Assembly (NCBI GenBank): GCA_934296355.1
Contig: CAKRAY010000013.1
Span: 1 to 19,857 of the forward strand
Direction: 5' to 3'
Source: an uncultured Clostridia bacterium
GTDB lineage: Bacteria > Bacillota > Clostridia > Christensenellales > DTU072
DNA: 19,857 bases
Shown: one piece after another, positions 1 through 8,511 of the stretch
How the letters are laid out: each line of letters opens with the position of its first letter
How positions within the stretch are numbered: the stretch's first letter is position 1
The notes under the pieces: generated by a model
What the model saw: the letters and a program-made list of their open reading frames with translations, nothing else
Told to the model about the DNA's origin: nothing
The model's database searches: none
Program-made: the position numbers and the translations under genes

Positions 1-29
1 CTTTTGTTTTCTCGACAAAAATAGGTTTT

Positions 30-56
30 CAATAATAAAAAATAGTATTGTTTTTT
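30..56 (+). terminator. Possible weak terminator of a gene lying left of the window
   Basis: An eight-base arm at 30-37 (CAATAATA) can pair with 43-50 (TAGTATTG) with one mismatch around a five-A loop, followed directly by six T at 51-56. The geometry is that of a rho-independent terminator reading rightward. The stem is nearly all A/T, so it would be weak. Bases 57-104 show nothing I can name. Confidence 0.3.
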
Positions 57-104
57 GTGGTGTAAAGCAACGTGCATGAGACACTCCATTTTTTGCGCCG
101 TTTA

Positions 105-782
105 TCATAAATCGACGCTTTCGAACGGTTTCAGAATCGCGACTTTCGAACGGGTTACGCGTTTTGCGAAATCGTTTACGTCCGCTTTTATCGGCGGGAA
201 AGTGTCGTAGTGCATGGGGATGCAAGTTTTGAAATCGAAAAACTCGTTGACGGCGTAAGCGGCGGTCGGTACGTCCATGGTAAATCTTCCGCCGATAGGG
301 ATAAGACCGACGTCGGGTTTATAGAGTTCGTTAATAAGTTTCATATCGCCGAATATGCCCGTATCGCCGAAGTGGTAAACGGTATGCTCTCCGACTTTTA
401 TTATTAAACCGGTCGGCTCGCCGAGGTAACGAGCGCCTATCGAGGACGAGTGGTCGGCTTTTACCATAGTTACCGAAAAGTCGTCGTTAAGTTTGACCGT
501 GCCGCCGATATTCATACCTATACATGTGGACGAGTTCGTTATTTCGCTTACGTACGAAGCAAGTTCCACAATGCCGACGAAAACGGTTTTTTCTTTCATT
601 ACGAGTTCTATCGAGCCGATATGGTCGTCGTGACCGTGCGTGGCAACGACGAAGTCCGGCGTTAACGCTTGCGGATAAAGCCGCTTAACGGCGTCCGAAT
701 CAAAGAAAAAAGGATCCGTAACGAGCGTTTTTCCGTTATGTTCGATTAAAAAACAGGCGTGTCCCAAAAAAGTGATTTTCAT
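105..782 (-). CDS. UPF0173 family metal-dependent hydrolase (MBL fold)
   Basis: This 225-residue protein is a compact metallo-beta-lactamase-fold hydrolase of the UPF0173/YtkL type, a cytosolic family whose natural substrate is unknown. The metal-binding signature is THGHDDH (His49, His51, Asp53, His54), supported by His111 in KADHS, Asp140 in HFGDTG and His191 in PMHYD, the expected set for a two-metal site. The start MKITFLGHAC is the usual family N-terminus and the length is full. The gene has a GGAGA ribosome site seven bases upstream and its own promoter, and it diverges from glyA, so the two share only the intergenic region. The family assignment is firm; the reaction is not known. Confidence 0.9.
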   Translation of the reverse strand: MKITFLGHACFLIEHNGKTLVTDPFFFDSDAVKRLYPQALTPDFVVATHGHDDHIGSIELVMKEKTVFVGIVELASYVSEITNSSTCIGMNIGGTVKLNDDFSVTMVKADHSSSIGARYLGEPTGLIIKVGEHTVYHFGDTGIFGDMKLINELYKPDVGLIPIGGRFTMDVPTAAYAVNEFFDFKTCIPMHYDTFPPIKADVNDFAKRVTRSKVAILKPFESVDL

Positions 783-807
783 TTTTTTATCTCCGATTTT
801 TTTGATT

Positions 808-836
808 ATTATAAACTAAAAAGAAGATATTTTCAA
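808..836 (-). promoter_or_regulatory. Promoter of the UPF0173 hydrolase gene
   Basis: On the minus strand TTGAAA (831-836) and TATAAT (808-813) are separated by exactly 17 bases, a near-consensus housekeeping promoter. The leader would be about 20 bases and contains the ribosome site at 790-795. Confidence 0.65.
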
Positions 837-896
837 TAGTTTAAGGTTTATTTACGGTTATAGATAACGCAGAGCCGACGCGAAACCCCTTTTTTG

Positions 897-925
897 TTGC
901 AAATGAGTCGAGCGTGTGATATTAT
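897..925 (+). promoter_or_regulatory. glyA promoter with extended -10
   Basis: TTGCAA at 897-902 and TATTAT at 920-925 are 17 bases apart, and TGA precedes the -10, giving an extended -10 form. The leader to the glyA start is about 50 bases; I saw no glycine riboswitch-like structure in it. The ribosome site is AAGGAG ending at 975. Confidence 0.65.
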
Positions 926-984
926 ATAAAGAATAAGTTAAGACGAATGAACAACGGCTAAACGACTAAAAGGAGAGATATAGA

Positions 985-2133
985 ATGAGTAAGGTTTTTG
1001 ATTTGATAGCGAAAGAGCAAGCGCGTCAAGACGCTACTATAGAACTTATCGCGAGCGAGAATTTTTGCAGCGAAAACGTAATGAAAGCGGTCGGCAGTTG
1101 CTTAACGAACAAGTATAGCGAGGGATATCCCGGCAAGCGTTATTACGGCGGTTGCGAAGTCATTGACGAACTCGAAAGATATTGTCAAGAGGAGTGGAAA
1201 AAAGTTTTCCATACCGACTACCACGTAAACGTGCAACCTCATAGCGGTTCGAGCGCGAACCTTGCCGTATACGCGGCGTTACTTAAACCGGGCGACGTCG
1301 TACTCAGTATGGAACTCAACAACGGCAGTCATCTTACGCACGGTTCGCCGGTAAATAACAGCGGAAAACTTTACGATTTCAAATTTTACGGAGTTGACGA
1401 AAGAGGGTATATAGATTTTGCGGACGTAGAAAGAAAAGCGAAAGAATTTCGCCCGAAACTCGTCGTGGCGGGCGCGAGCGCGTATTCGAGAATAATAGAT
1501 TTCGAAAGATTCGCTAAGATCGCGCACGAAGCGGGCGCGCTTTTGATGGTGGATATCGCGCATATAGCGGGACTTGTCGCTGCCGGGTACCATCCTACGC
1601 CCTTCGGTTTTGCGGACGTCGTGACCACAACCACGCATAAAACGCTCAGAGGCACGAGGGGCGGTTTGATTTTCTGCAAGCAAGAACTCGCTAAGAAAAT
1701 CGATAGCGGTATCTTCCCGGGAACGCAAGGCGGACCGCTCAACCACGTTATCGCGGGCAAAGCGATTACCGCGGAAGAGGCGCAAACTCCCGAATACAAA
1801 GAATATATAGGTAGAGTGGTAGAAAACTGCAAAGCGATGTGCGACGAGTTCATAAAACTCGGTTATAAAGTAGTTACCGGCGGCACGGACAACCATTTGT
1901 TCCTCGTCGACTTAACCGATAAAGGCGTTACCGGTAAGCAAGTTCAAGACGCTTGCGACGCAAACGGCATTACGCTTAATAAGAATTGCGTTCCCGGCGA
2001 AACGCGTTCGCCCGCGGAAACCAGCGGCGTGAGAATAGGCACGGCGGCAATGACGACGAAAGGCTTTACGAAAGAACAGTTTGTGGAAACCGCGAGGAAA
2101 ATAGATAAAATTATAAAAGAATTACAAAAATAA
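985..2133 (+). CDS. glyA: Serine hydroxymethyltransferase
   Basis: This cytosolic PLP enzyme interconverts serine plus tetrahydrofolate with glycine plus 5,10-methylene-tetrahydrofolate and is a main source of one-carbon units. Family landmarks are clear: IELIASENF near the N-terminus, NKYSEGYPGKRYYGG, the NVQPHSGSSAN segment, and the PLP-binding motif TTTTHKTLRGTRGG with the Schiff-base lysine at about residue 219. At 382 residues it is somewhat shorter than the usual 410-420, apparently compact rather than truncated because both ends are present. AAGGAG lies nine bases before the ATG. A DUF975 gene follows after 19 bases, so the two are probably co-transcribed. Confidence 0.97.
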   Translation: MSKVFDLIAKEQARQDATIELIASENFCSENVMKAVGSCLTNKYSEGYPGKRYYGGCEVIDELERYCQEEWKKVFHTDYHVNVQPHSGSSANLAVYAALLKPGDVVLSMELNNGSHLTHGSPVNNSGKLYDFKFYGVDERGYIDFADVERKAKEFRPKLVVAGASAYSRIIDFERFAKIAHEAGALLMVDIAHIAGLVAAGYHPTPFGFADVVTTTTHKTLRGTRGGLIFCKQELAKKIDSGIFPGTQGGPLNHVIAGKAITAEEAQTPEYKEYIGRVVENCKAMCDEFIKLGYKVVTGGTDNHLFLVDLTDKGVTGKQVQDACDANGITLNKNCVPGETRSPAETSGVRIGTAAMTTKGFTKEQFVETARKIDKIIKELQK

Positions 2134-2152
2134 CGATTTTTAGGAGGACAAA

Positions 2153-3016
2153 ATGATTTCCGATTGCAAAAATAGGGCAAGGATTTTATTAAAGGGAAGA
2201 GTATGGCAATTCTTCGGCAGACTTCTGTTACTTGCGCTGATAGGTTCGGTTTTGGTTATTATATCCGGCTCGATATCCGGCGCCGCGGGAGAAGAGATAG
2301 GTATCGTTACCGCGATAACGACGTTGTTTTCCCTTTTGTCGGTGCTTACCACCGCGTTCTGCGATATAGTGGAAGCAAAGTTCTTTCTCGATTCGGCAGA
2401 GAACTACGACCTTACCCCGCTCAACTTCAAGTTTGCGTTCAACGCCAAGCGTTTCTTTAACTATCTCGGCGCGAAAATTCTCAGCGGCATAATTATAGGC
2501 TTAGGTCTTATTTGCTTCGTTATCCCCGGTATTTTCCTTTTCGGCAGATACGCGTTATTAAAGTACATTTTCGTGAGATACGAAGATATTACTTGTATGG
2601 ACGCCTTGGCAAGGTGCAAGCAAATGGCTAAAGGCAACGAGTGGAGAATCGTCGGACTTTACTTTTCGTTCATCGGTTGGTACTTGCTTGCCGCGATAAC
2701 TTTTGGCTTGGTAATGATATACGTTGCGCCGTACATGGAAGCGAGCGCGGCGATTATGTTCGACACGATTGACGGAGAGGTCGTTTTCGATAACGATAAG
2801 TACAACGAGTCCCGCGACGAATATATGAGAAGAAGAAACGCCGCTCACGGCGGCAGCGACAATTCCGGTTCCGTAAACGCAGATACCGATTTTTATAACC
2901 AAAGTAACGGTAACTTTTATAACGGCACGGTAGACGACGGTCCGAGCAATAACGACGATATCTTCTCCGATTTAGGGCACAACGGTCATGACGACCCCGA
3001 CGACCTTACTAAATAA
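2153..3016 (+). CDS. DUF975 family integral membrane protein
   Basis: This 287-residue membrane protein resembles the DUF975 family, whose function is unknown. Hydrophobic spans occur around residues 20-45, 55-70, 105-135 and 165-195. The segment MAKGNEWRIVGLYFSFIGW followed by LLAAITFGLVMIYVAPY is the typical DUF975 signature. The last 65 or so residues are hydrophilic, rich in Asn, Asp and Gly, and look like a disordered cytoplasmic tail. AGGAGG precedes the ATG closely and the gene follows glyA by 19 bases, so it should share the glyA transcript that ends at the terminator at 3048-3080. No functional link to one-carbon metabolism is evident. Confidence 0.8.
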   Translation: MISDCKNRARILLKGRVWQFFGRLLLLALIGSVLVIISGSISGAAGEEIGIVTAITTLFSLLSVLTTAFCDIVEAKFFLDSAENYDLTPLNFKFAFNAKRFFNYLGAKILSGIIIGLGLICFVIPGIFLFGRYALLKYIFVRYEDITCMDALARCKQMAKGNEWRIVGLYFSFIGWYLLAAITFGLVMIYVAPYMEASAAIMFDTIDGEVVFDNDKYNESRDEYMRRRNAAHGGSDNSGSVNADTDFYNQSNGNFYNGTVDDGPSNNDDIFSDLGHNGHDDPDDLTK

Positions 3017-3047
3017 GTTTCCTTATTAAGAGTAAACGCCAAAAATT

Positions 3048-3080
3048 AAAACGCTCCCCACGATTTAAGGAGCGTTTTTC
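3048..3080 (+). terminator. Rho-independent terminator after glyA-DUF975
   Basis: A perfect ten-base stem, AAAACGCTCC (3048-3057) with GGAGCGTTTT (3069-3078), has an 11-base loop and runs into a T tract ending at 3079. It lies 31 bases after the DUF975 stop and before the queT promoter, separating the two transcription units. Confidence 0.9.
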
Positions 3081-3096
3081 TTTTCTATACGTTTGG

Positions 3097-3125
3097 TTGC
3101 AATTCGCGTTTAAGAGTGATATAAT
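3097..3125 (+). promoter_or_regulatory. queT promoter
   Basis: TTGCAA (3097-3102), a 17-base spacer ending in TGA, and TATAAT (3120-3125) form an extended -10 promoter. The predicted start of transcription, about 3132, coincides with the first base of the riboswitch stem. Confidence 0.75.
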
Positions 3126-3132
3126 CTACGCA

Positions 3133-3174
3133 ATGAAGGTTTTCGGAGAACACTTCATAATAAAAAAACCGAGG
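3133..3174 (+). promoter_or_regulatory. preQ1-I riboswitch (translational)
   Basis: The element has the compact preQ1-I pseudoknot layout. Stem P1 is ATGAA(G) (3133-3138) with (C)TTCAT (3153-3158). The loop carries TCGG (3143-3146), which pairs with CCGA (3169-3172) after an A-rich linker (AATAAAAAAA), forming P2. The bases just before the 3' P1 strand read ACAC, as in known preQ1-I aptamers, leaving C3153 as the likely ligand-reading cytosine. P2 overlaps the first bases of the GAGG ribosome site (3171-3174), so ligand binding should hide the site and shut off translation. The downstream gene is a QueT-type transporter, exactly the expected target. Recognised by eye, without a covariance-model search. 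Confidence 0.85.
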
Positions 3175-3182
3175 TATTTTTT

Positions 3183-3686
3183 TTGAAACAATCTAAAACT
3201 TTAATTTTTGCTCGCGCCGGCGCGATTGCCGGATTGTACGTTGCGCTTACCTACGCGCTCGTTTCTCTCGCTTACGGCAATATTCAAGTGCGTTTAAGCG
3301 AGGGACTTTGTATGCTTCCGCTCGTTTATCCCGAGAGTATAATAGGGCTTTTCGTCGGATGCGCCCTCTCTAATATCGCTTCGCCGTTCGGAATATACGA
3401 CGTAATCTTAGGCTCAGCGGTTACGCTTGCCGCAAGCGGTATTACTTATCTGATAGGCAAGTTTGTGAAAAAAACTTGGCTTAAAATATTGCTCGGCGGG
3501 TTGCCGCCGGTAATCCTCAACGCCACGCTTCTGCCGCTTATATGGCTCTTAGTCGGCGGAGAAGTAGGGTATTTAACTAATTTCATATCGTTATTGATAA
3601 GCCAAACTTTATCCGTATACGCAATAGGCGCGCCGCTTTATTTGTTTGTGAAAAAACTTAAAGACAAGGGCGTAAAAGGCTTTTAA
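3183..3686 (+). CDS. queT: QueT-family queuosine precursor transporter
   Basis: This 167-residue, strongly hydrophobic protein (about five membrane spans) matches the QueT family, a substrate-binding component of ECF-type importers thought to take up preQ0/preQ1 for queuosine tRNA modification. Typical segments are AGLYVALTYAL, NIQVRLSEGLCMLPL and FGIYDVILGSAVTL. It would need the shared energizing ECF module, which is not in this window. The start is TTG at 3183, set by GAGGT at 3171-3175 with a seven-base gap; no ATG competes. The preQ1 riboswitch directly upstream independently supports the substrate. No clear terminator follows; 3687-3806 holds only a six-base hairpin (3761-3777) without a T tract. 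Confidence 0.9.
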   Translation: MKQSKTLIFARAGAIAGLYVALTYALVSLAYGNIQVRLSEGLCMLPLVYPESIIGLFVGCALSNIASPFGIYDVILGSAVTLAASGITYLIGKFVKKTWLKILLGGLPPVILNATLLPLIWLLVGGEVGYLTNFISLLISQTLSVYAIGAPLYLFVKKLKDKGVKGF

Positions 3687-3806
3687 TCGCCGGAAGCGCG
3701 TGATGCTTCGCCCAAAGTTACGCGAATAGGCAAGCGTTCTTATTTTTTAAGCGCATAGCAGCGGAAGCGTATTCCGCGTAGTTACGGCTCACGCAACGCG
3801 TACTAC

Positions 3807-3835
3807 TTGACAGGTAACTCGATTGCGGTTATACT
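3807..3835 (+). promoter_or_regulatory. Promoter of the membrane acyltransferase-like gene
   Basis: TTGACA (3807-3812), 17 bases, then TATACT (3830-3835) is almost a perfect consensus promoter. The reading frame of the following gene stays open back to a TTG at 3807, but that TTG is the -35 element itself and would not be transcribed, so translation must begin downstream of about 3842. Confidence 0.8.
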
Positions 3836-3932
3836 TAACGGGTCGCGTAATTCGCGGCAAAAGGACGCGTATTGTGAGAAATCGCTTTTAAGGCGTCCGA
3901 AAACAAACGAGGAGACACCTAAAATCTTCATT

Positions 3933-4928
3933 ATGCAAGAAAACGAAGCGATTAAGAACGCGCAAGAAACGGAAGATAACGTTCCCGCGCCGAGCGAAAC
4001 GGAGCAAAATTCCGAGAAATTACAGCCGCAAAGCAAAAAAGAAAAGAAAAACTTTTGGATTTTTTTGAAAGGTTTGTTCGTAAAGCTGGGGCTGAAAATA
4101 AAAGATTACTTTACTTACAACATACCCGGAAAACGCCCGAGAATATGGGAACTCGACCTATTAAGAGGTATCATTCTCATAGTCGTTACTTTCGACCACT
4201 GTTGTCTGTTCTCGTACTATTGGCATGTAACGCCGTACGTTACCGAGTTCGGACAAAAACTTCTCGACTTTGCCTATTGGTATTGCGAATGTGATTTTCG
4301 TAAGGGAATTCAGCCGTTCGGCTTGTTCTTCTTATCGTTCTTGTCGGGAATAAATTGCAGTTTCACGCGAAGCGGTTTAAGGCGGGTTATTAAGTTTTTG
4401 ATATACTGCGCTTTGTTTATGGGCGGATACGCGATATTGCATTTTATCATTCCCGATCTCGTTACGGGAACGCTCATTTTCAATATAATAACCATTCTCA
4501 CTATAGCGTTCGTTTTATGGTATTTAATGGACCTTATTAAGTGTCCGGAGTGGGTGAGGGCGACCTTGGGCGCGATAATGATAACGGTCGGACTGGTGTT
4601 TTATTATAAGCATTTCGTAAAGGACGGCGGTTGCTATGTAAATAACGACTTTTTAGCGTTGCTCGTCTATAACAAACACGGATGGGAACTTTCTCCGAAC
4701 AACTTCGAACCGCTTTTCCCGCACCTCGGCTTTTTCCTCGTTGGCGGCGTTTTGAGCAAACACTTATTCCCGAACAAAAAGACGATGACGAAGACGGAAA
4801 TTCCGCCGAAAGCGCTCTATCCCGTGCTGATAGTGGGTAAGCACTCGTTGTCGGTGTTCATTTTCGGTCCCGTCGTTATACTCGGTATAGTGAGGATAAT
4901 AATCGAAATAATCCACTTGTTTATGTGA
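3933..4928 (+). CDS. DUF1624/HGSNAT-like membrane acyltransferase
   Basis: A multi-spanning membrane protein of about 331 residues. After a hydrophilic, acidic then lysine-rich N-terminus of about 60 residues comes RIWELDLLRGIILIVVTFDH, the RxxxxDxxRG...H pattern of the heparan-alpha-glucosaminide N-acetyltransferase-like DUF1624 family, then FGLFFLSFLSG and about six more hydrophobic spans, ending SLSVFIFGPVVIL. Relatives are thought to move acyl groups across the membrane onto sugars; the substrate here is unknown. The ATG at 3933 is chosen because the frame-open TTG at 3807 is the -35 box. The best ribosome site (GGAG, 3911-3914) is 18 bases away, longer than usual, so the start remains uncertain. 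The stop overlaps the converging gene by eight bases. Confidence 0.75.
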   Translation: MQENEAIKNAQETEDNVPAPSETEQNSEKLQPQSKKEKKNFWIFLKGLFVKLGLKIKDYFTYNIPGKRPRIWELDLLRGIILIVVTFDHCCLFSYYWHVTPYVTEFGQKLLDFAYWYCECDFRKGIQPFGLFFLSFLSGINCSFTRSGLRRVIKFLIYCALFMGGYAILHFIIPDLVTGTLIFNIITILTIAFVLWYLMDLIKCPEWVRATLGAIMITVGLVFYYKHFVKDGGCYVNNDFLALLVYNKHGWELSPNNFEPLFPHLGFFLVGGVLSKHLFPNKKTMTKTEIPPKALYPVLIVGKHSLSVFIFGPVVILGIVRIIIEIIHLFM

Positions 4929-5397
4929 AATCTCTGATCGCGCGATATGCGTCGACGAGTTCTTCGAAACTCACGGCGCAGTTTGCGGGACTGGTACTTG
5001 GCAGGCATGCCGAATCTTTGCCCGTGAAAGCCTTGTAGTACTTAGCCGCGACTTTTCCGGTGGTAAAAACTTTAACTATGTTTGCCGTTTGCGTTATGAC
5101 GTTAAAGTCGTTGCAGACGGCGTTTTTTATTTTCGAATCGCTTGCGCCTTGTATGTCGCAAGAAGCGAGTACGTCCCAACACGCGATTTTATGTTTTAAT
5201 AAAAACTCGCGTTTTTCTTCGTTCGTAGAGGGAGTTTGTTCCTCGAACACGGCGGCGAGAACGCGCCAAAAACGGTTCTGCGGATGACTGTAATACATTC
5301 CCGCTTCCCTTGACTTGGGCGAAGGCATACTGCCAAGCACGAGAACTTTACTGTTTTCATCGAAAATCGGTTCAAGCGTGTGAAAAACTTTTTCCAT
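4921..5397 (-). CDS. DNA-deoxyinosine glycosylase (UDG family 6, HDG)
   Basis: This 158-residue protein belongs to the uracil-DNA glycosylase superfamily, hypoxanthine (deoxyinosine) branch, which removes deaminated adenine from DNA in base-excision repair. Motifs are VLGSMPSPKSREAGMYY, then HPQNRFW, a CWDVLASC segment, FTTGKVA and the C-terminal LPSTSPANC. The length is normal for the family. The frame is open to 5433, but the family start and a TATAAT box at 5404-5409 favour ATG at 5397. That box would place transcription initiation at or next to the start codon, and no ribosome site is visible, so the mRNA may be leaderless. Its stop overlaps the converging acyltransferase-like gene by eight bases. 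Confidence 0.88.
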   Translation of the reverse strand: MEKVFHTLEPIFDENSKVLVLGSMPSPKSREAGMYYSHPQNRFWRVLAAVFEEQTPSTNEEKREFLLKHKIACWDVLASCDIQGASDSKIKNAVCNDFNVITQTANIVKVFTTGKVAAKYYKAFTGKDSACLPSTSPANCAVSFEELVDAYRAIRDFT

Positions 5398-5403
5398 ATT
5401 TAC

Positions 5404-5433
5404 ATTATAACGCCTTTTGCGCGCGGCTTGCAA
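5404..5433 (-). promoter_or_regulatory. Promoter of the deoxyinosine glycosylase gene
   Basis: On the minus strand TTGCAA (5428-5433), an 18-base spacer, and TATAAT (5404-5409). The -10 ends six bases before the ATG at 5397, which puts the transcript start on the start codon. Confidence 0.55.
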
Positions 5434-5468
5434 AAAAAATTCGGGGGAAATTTTTTCTTAGATTATAA

Positions 5469-5496
5469 TTGACATAAAAACTCGGTTTGTTATATT
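5469..5496 (+). promoter_or_regulatory. gdhA promoter
   Basis: TTGACA at 5469-5474 is followed at 16 bases by TATATT (5491-5496), or at 18 bases by TATTAT (5493-5498). The leader to the gdhA start is about 75 bases and very A/T-rich, with a small CTATAT/ATATAG hairpin and the ribosome site AAGGAG at 5562-5567. Confidence 0.65.
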
Positions 5497-5563
5497 ATAT
5501 AATTAAAATTATACCTATATTCTTATATAGAAGAAAATATTACTATTTTTATTGAATTTATAA

Positions 5564-6925
<1,362 letters not shown>

Positions 6926-6961
6926 TTGAAAAAACTATAAAATACAGAGGAACGAAACGAA

Positions 6962-8431
6962 ATGAACTCGCAAAAAATCGGTTTCGATAACGAAACGTAT
7001 ATAAAAAAACAAGCCGAAAAAATCTTGGAACGAATCAATAGATTCAATAAACTGTACATAGAATTCGGCGGGAAACTTTTCGACGACTTGCACGCGGCGA
7101 GAATACTTCCCGGCTTTGACCCCAACGTAAAGACAAAAATGCTCCTTACTTTGAAAGATAAGTTGGAAGTCATCTTTTGTATAAGCGCGCCTGCGCTCGA
7201 ACAAAACAAACGCCGCGCCGATTTCGGTATTACCTACGACGCGGACTTGTTGCGCCTTACGAGCAATCTCCGCGATATCGGAATCTACGTGGGAAGCATA
7301 GTTATTACGCAGTTCTCGGGACAAGAATCTGCCATTCGCTTTAAGAACAAGTTAGAGCGCATGGGCGAAAGAGTTTATATTCATAAATTGACCAAGGGTT
7401 ATCCCAGCGACGTCAATACGATAGTGAGCGACGAGGGTTACGGCGCAAATCCGTATATAGAAACTTCTCGCCCGCTCGTGGTCGTTACCGCCCCCGGACC
7501 GGGTAGCGGTAAACTCGCGACTTGTTTAAGCCAACTTTACCACGAATATAAACGCGGAGTAAAGGCGGGTTACGCAAAGTACGAGTCTTTCCCGGTTTGG
7601 AACTTACCCTTGAACCACCCCGTCAACGTGGCGTACGAAGCGGCGACCGCCGACTTACAAGATTTCAATATGATAGATCCGTTCCATCTCGACGCGTACG
7701 GAGTGCAAACGGTAAATTACAACAGAGATATAGCCGTTTTCCCGGTAGTAAAGAATATCTTAAAGCGTATTCTCGGCGAGGAGATTTATAAGTCGCCCAC
7801 CGATATGGGTGTGAATATGATCGGCTACGCCATCGTAGACGACGAAGTGGTTCGTAAAGCGAGTGAACAAGAGATTATAAGAAGATATTATCAGGTTCTT
7901 TGCGACTATAAACAAGGCAGAACGTCCATAAGCACCGTTAATCGCGTGGAAATGCTTATGAGCAATCTCGGCTTGGAAACTTCTCAAAGAAGGGTCGTTG
8001 CCGCCGCGCTTAACAAAGCCGCGCAACGTAAATGCCCCGCTTGCGCTTTGGAACTTCCCGACGGCAGTATCGTAAGAGGACGTAACACCGAAGCGATGGA
8101 CGCGGTGGCGGCGGTCGTTATCAACGCTATGAAAAAACACGTCAACGTCTGCCAAAAACAACTGTTGCTCAGCCCCGGCGTAATCGAACCGATTCAAAGA
8201 TTGAAAGGCGAAACGCTTAAAGATAGGCGCACCGCGCTCACGCTTAACGAAGTTCTCGTAGCGTTGGCGGTCAGTACGCCTATGAATACCACGATAGGCG
8301 AAATCATAGACAATCTCGGCATACTTAACGGTTGTGAAGCGCATAGCACGATAATGCTCGACGACTCGTCTATGCAAACGTTAAGAAAACTCGGTATAAG
8401 AATGACTTGCGAACCCGAGTATTCCTTGTGA
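6962..8431 (+). CDS. DUF1846/UPF0371 family protein
   Basis: This 489-residue cytosolic protein matches the UPF0371 (DUF1846) family at full length. Recognisable blocks are the N-terminal IGFDNETYIKKQAEKI, FGGKLFDDLHAARILPGFDP, the P-loop-like APGPGSGKLATCLSQLYHEY near residue 180, and FPVWNLPLNHPVNVAYEAAT. Family members share a nucleotide-binding-type fold, but I know of no established reaction. The start is ATG with GAGG 11 bases upstream, and its position 36 bases behind gdhA suggests one operon. It converges on the ATPase gene at 8495, with only the palindromic repeat and an A-rich stretch between. Confidence 0.88.
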   Translation: MNSQKIGFDNETYIKKQAEKILERINRFNKLYIEFGGKLFDDLHAARILPGFDPNVKTKMLLTLKDKLEVIFCISAPALEQNKRRADFGITYDADLLRLTSNLRDIGIYVGSIVITQFSGQESAIRFKNKLERMGERVYIHKLTKGYPSDVNTIVSDEGYGANPYIETSRPLVVVTAPGPGSGKLATCLSQLYHEYKRGVKAGYAKYESFPVWNLPLNHPVNVAYEAATADLQDFNMIDPFHLDAYGVQTVNYNRDIAVFPVVKNILKRILGEEIYKSPTDMGVNMIGYAIVDDEVVRKASEQEIIRRYYQVLCDYKQGRTSISTVNRVEMLMSNLGLETSQRRVVAAALNKAAQRKCPACALELPDGSIVRGRNTEAMDAVAAVVINAMKKHVNVCQKQLLLSPGVIEPIQRLKGETLKDRRTALTLNEVLVALAVSTPMNTTIGEIIDNLGILNGCEAHSTIMLDDSSMQTLRKLGIRMTCEPEYSL

Positions 8432-8470
8432 TTTTTTAATTTTAGAAAATATCGACGAAAAAAAAGAAGT

Positions 8471-8511
8471 TTATTTCGCAATTTTAGTTAAATCTCAATT
8501 TTGCGAAATAA
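8471..8511. repeat. 41-base palindromic repeat, copy 1 (3' end of ATPase gene)
   Basis: Arms TTATTTCGCAA (8471-8481) and TTGCGAAATAA (8501-8511) are perfectly complementary over 11 bases with a 19-base centre. The right arm lies in the last codons of the ATPase gene, which end LISQN-stop with the TGA at 8495-8497. The whole 41 bases align without gaps to copy 2 at 9716-9756, 34 of 41 identical. The bases matching the -35 of copy 2 read TTAACT here, so this copy probably lacks promoter activity. On the minus strand an eight-T run begins soon after the hairpin, so it could also terminate ATPase transcription. Confidence 0.85.

Noticed and set aside
450..665. Plus-strand frames within the UPF0173 gene.
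   Set aside because: They lie wholly opposite a conserved metallo-hydrolase with intact active site and have no promoter or ribosome site.
926..984. Glycine or other riboswitch in the glyA leader.
   Set aside because: The leader is only about 50 bases with no stable paired structure, too short for known glycine aptamers.
1279..1896. Long antisense reading frames opposite glyA, and similar ones opposite gdhA, DUF1846, the exonuclease and the surface protein.
   Set aside because: They lack ribosome sites, have low-complexity Arg/Phe/Tyr-rich products and mirror the codon bias of the genes on the other strand.
3761..3777. Hairpin GCGGAA/TTCCGC as the queT terminator.
   Set aside because: The stem is only six pairs and no T tract follows, so it does not qualify as an intrinsic terminator.
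8487..8493. GTTAAAT in the centre of repeat copy 1 resembles an integron attC core (GTTRRRY).
   Set aside because: It sits in the loop, copy 2 has GTCAAAC instead, and no paired core sites or integrase are present, so an integron cassette is not supported.
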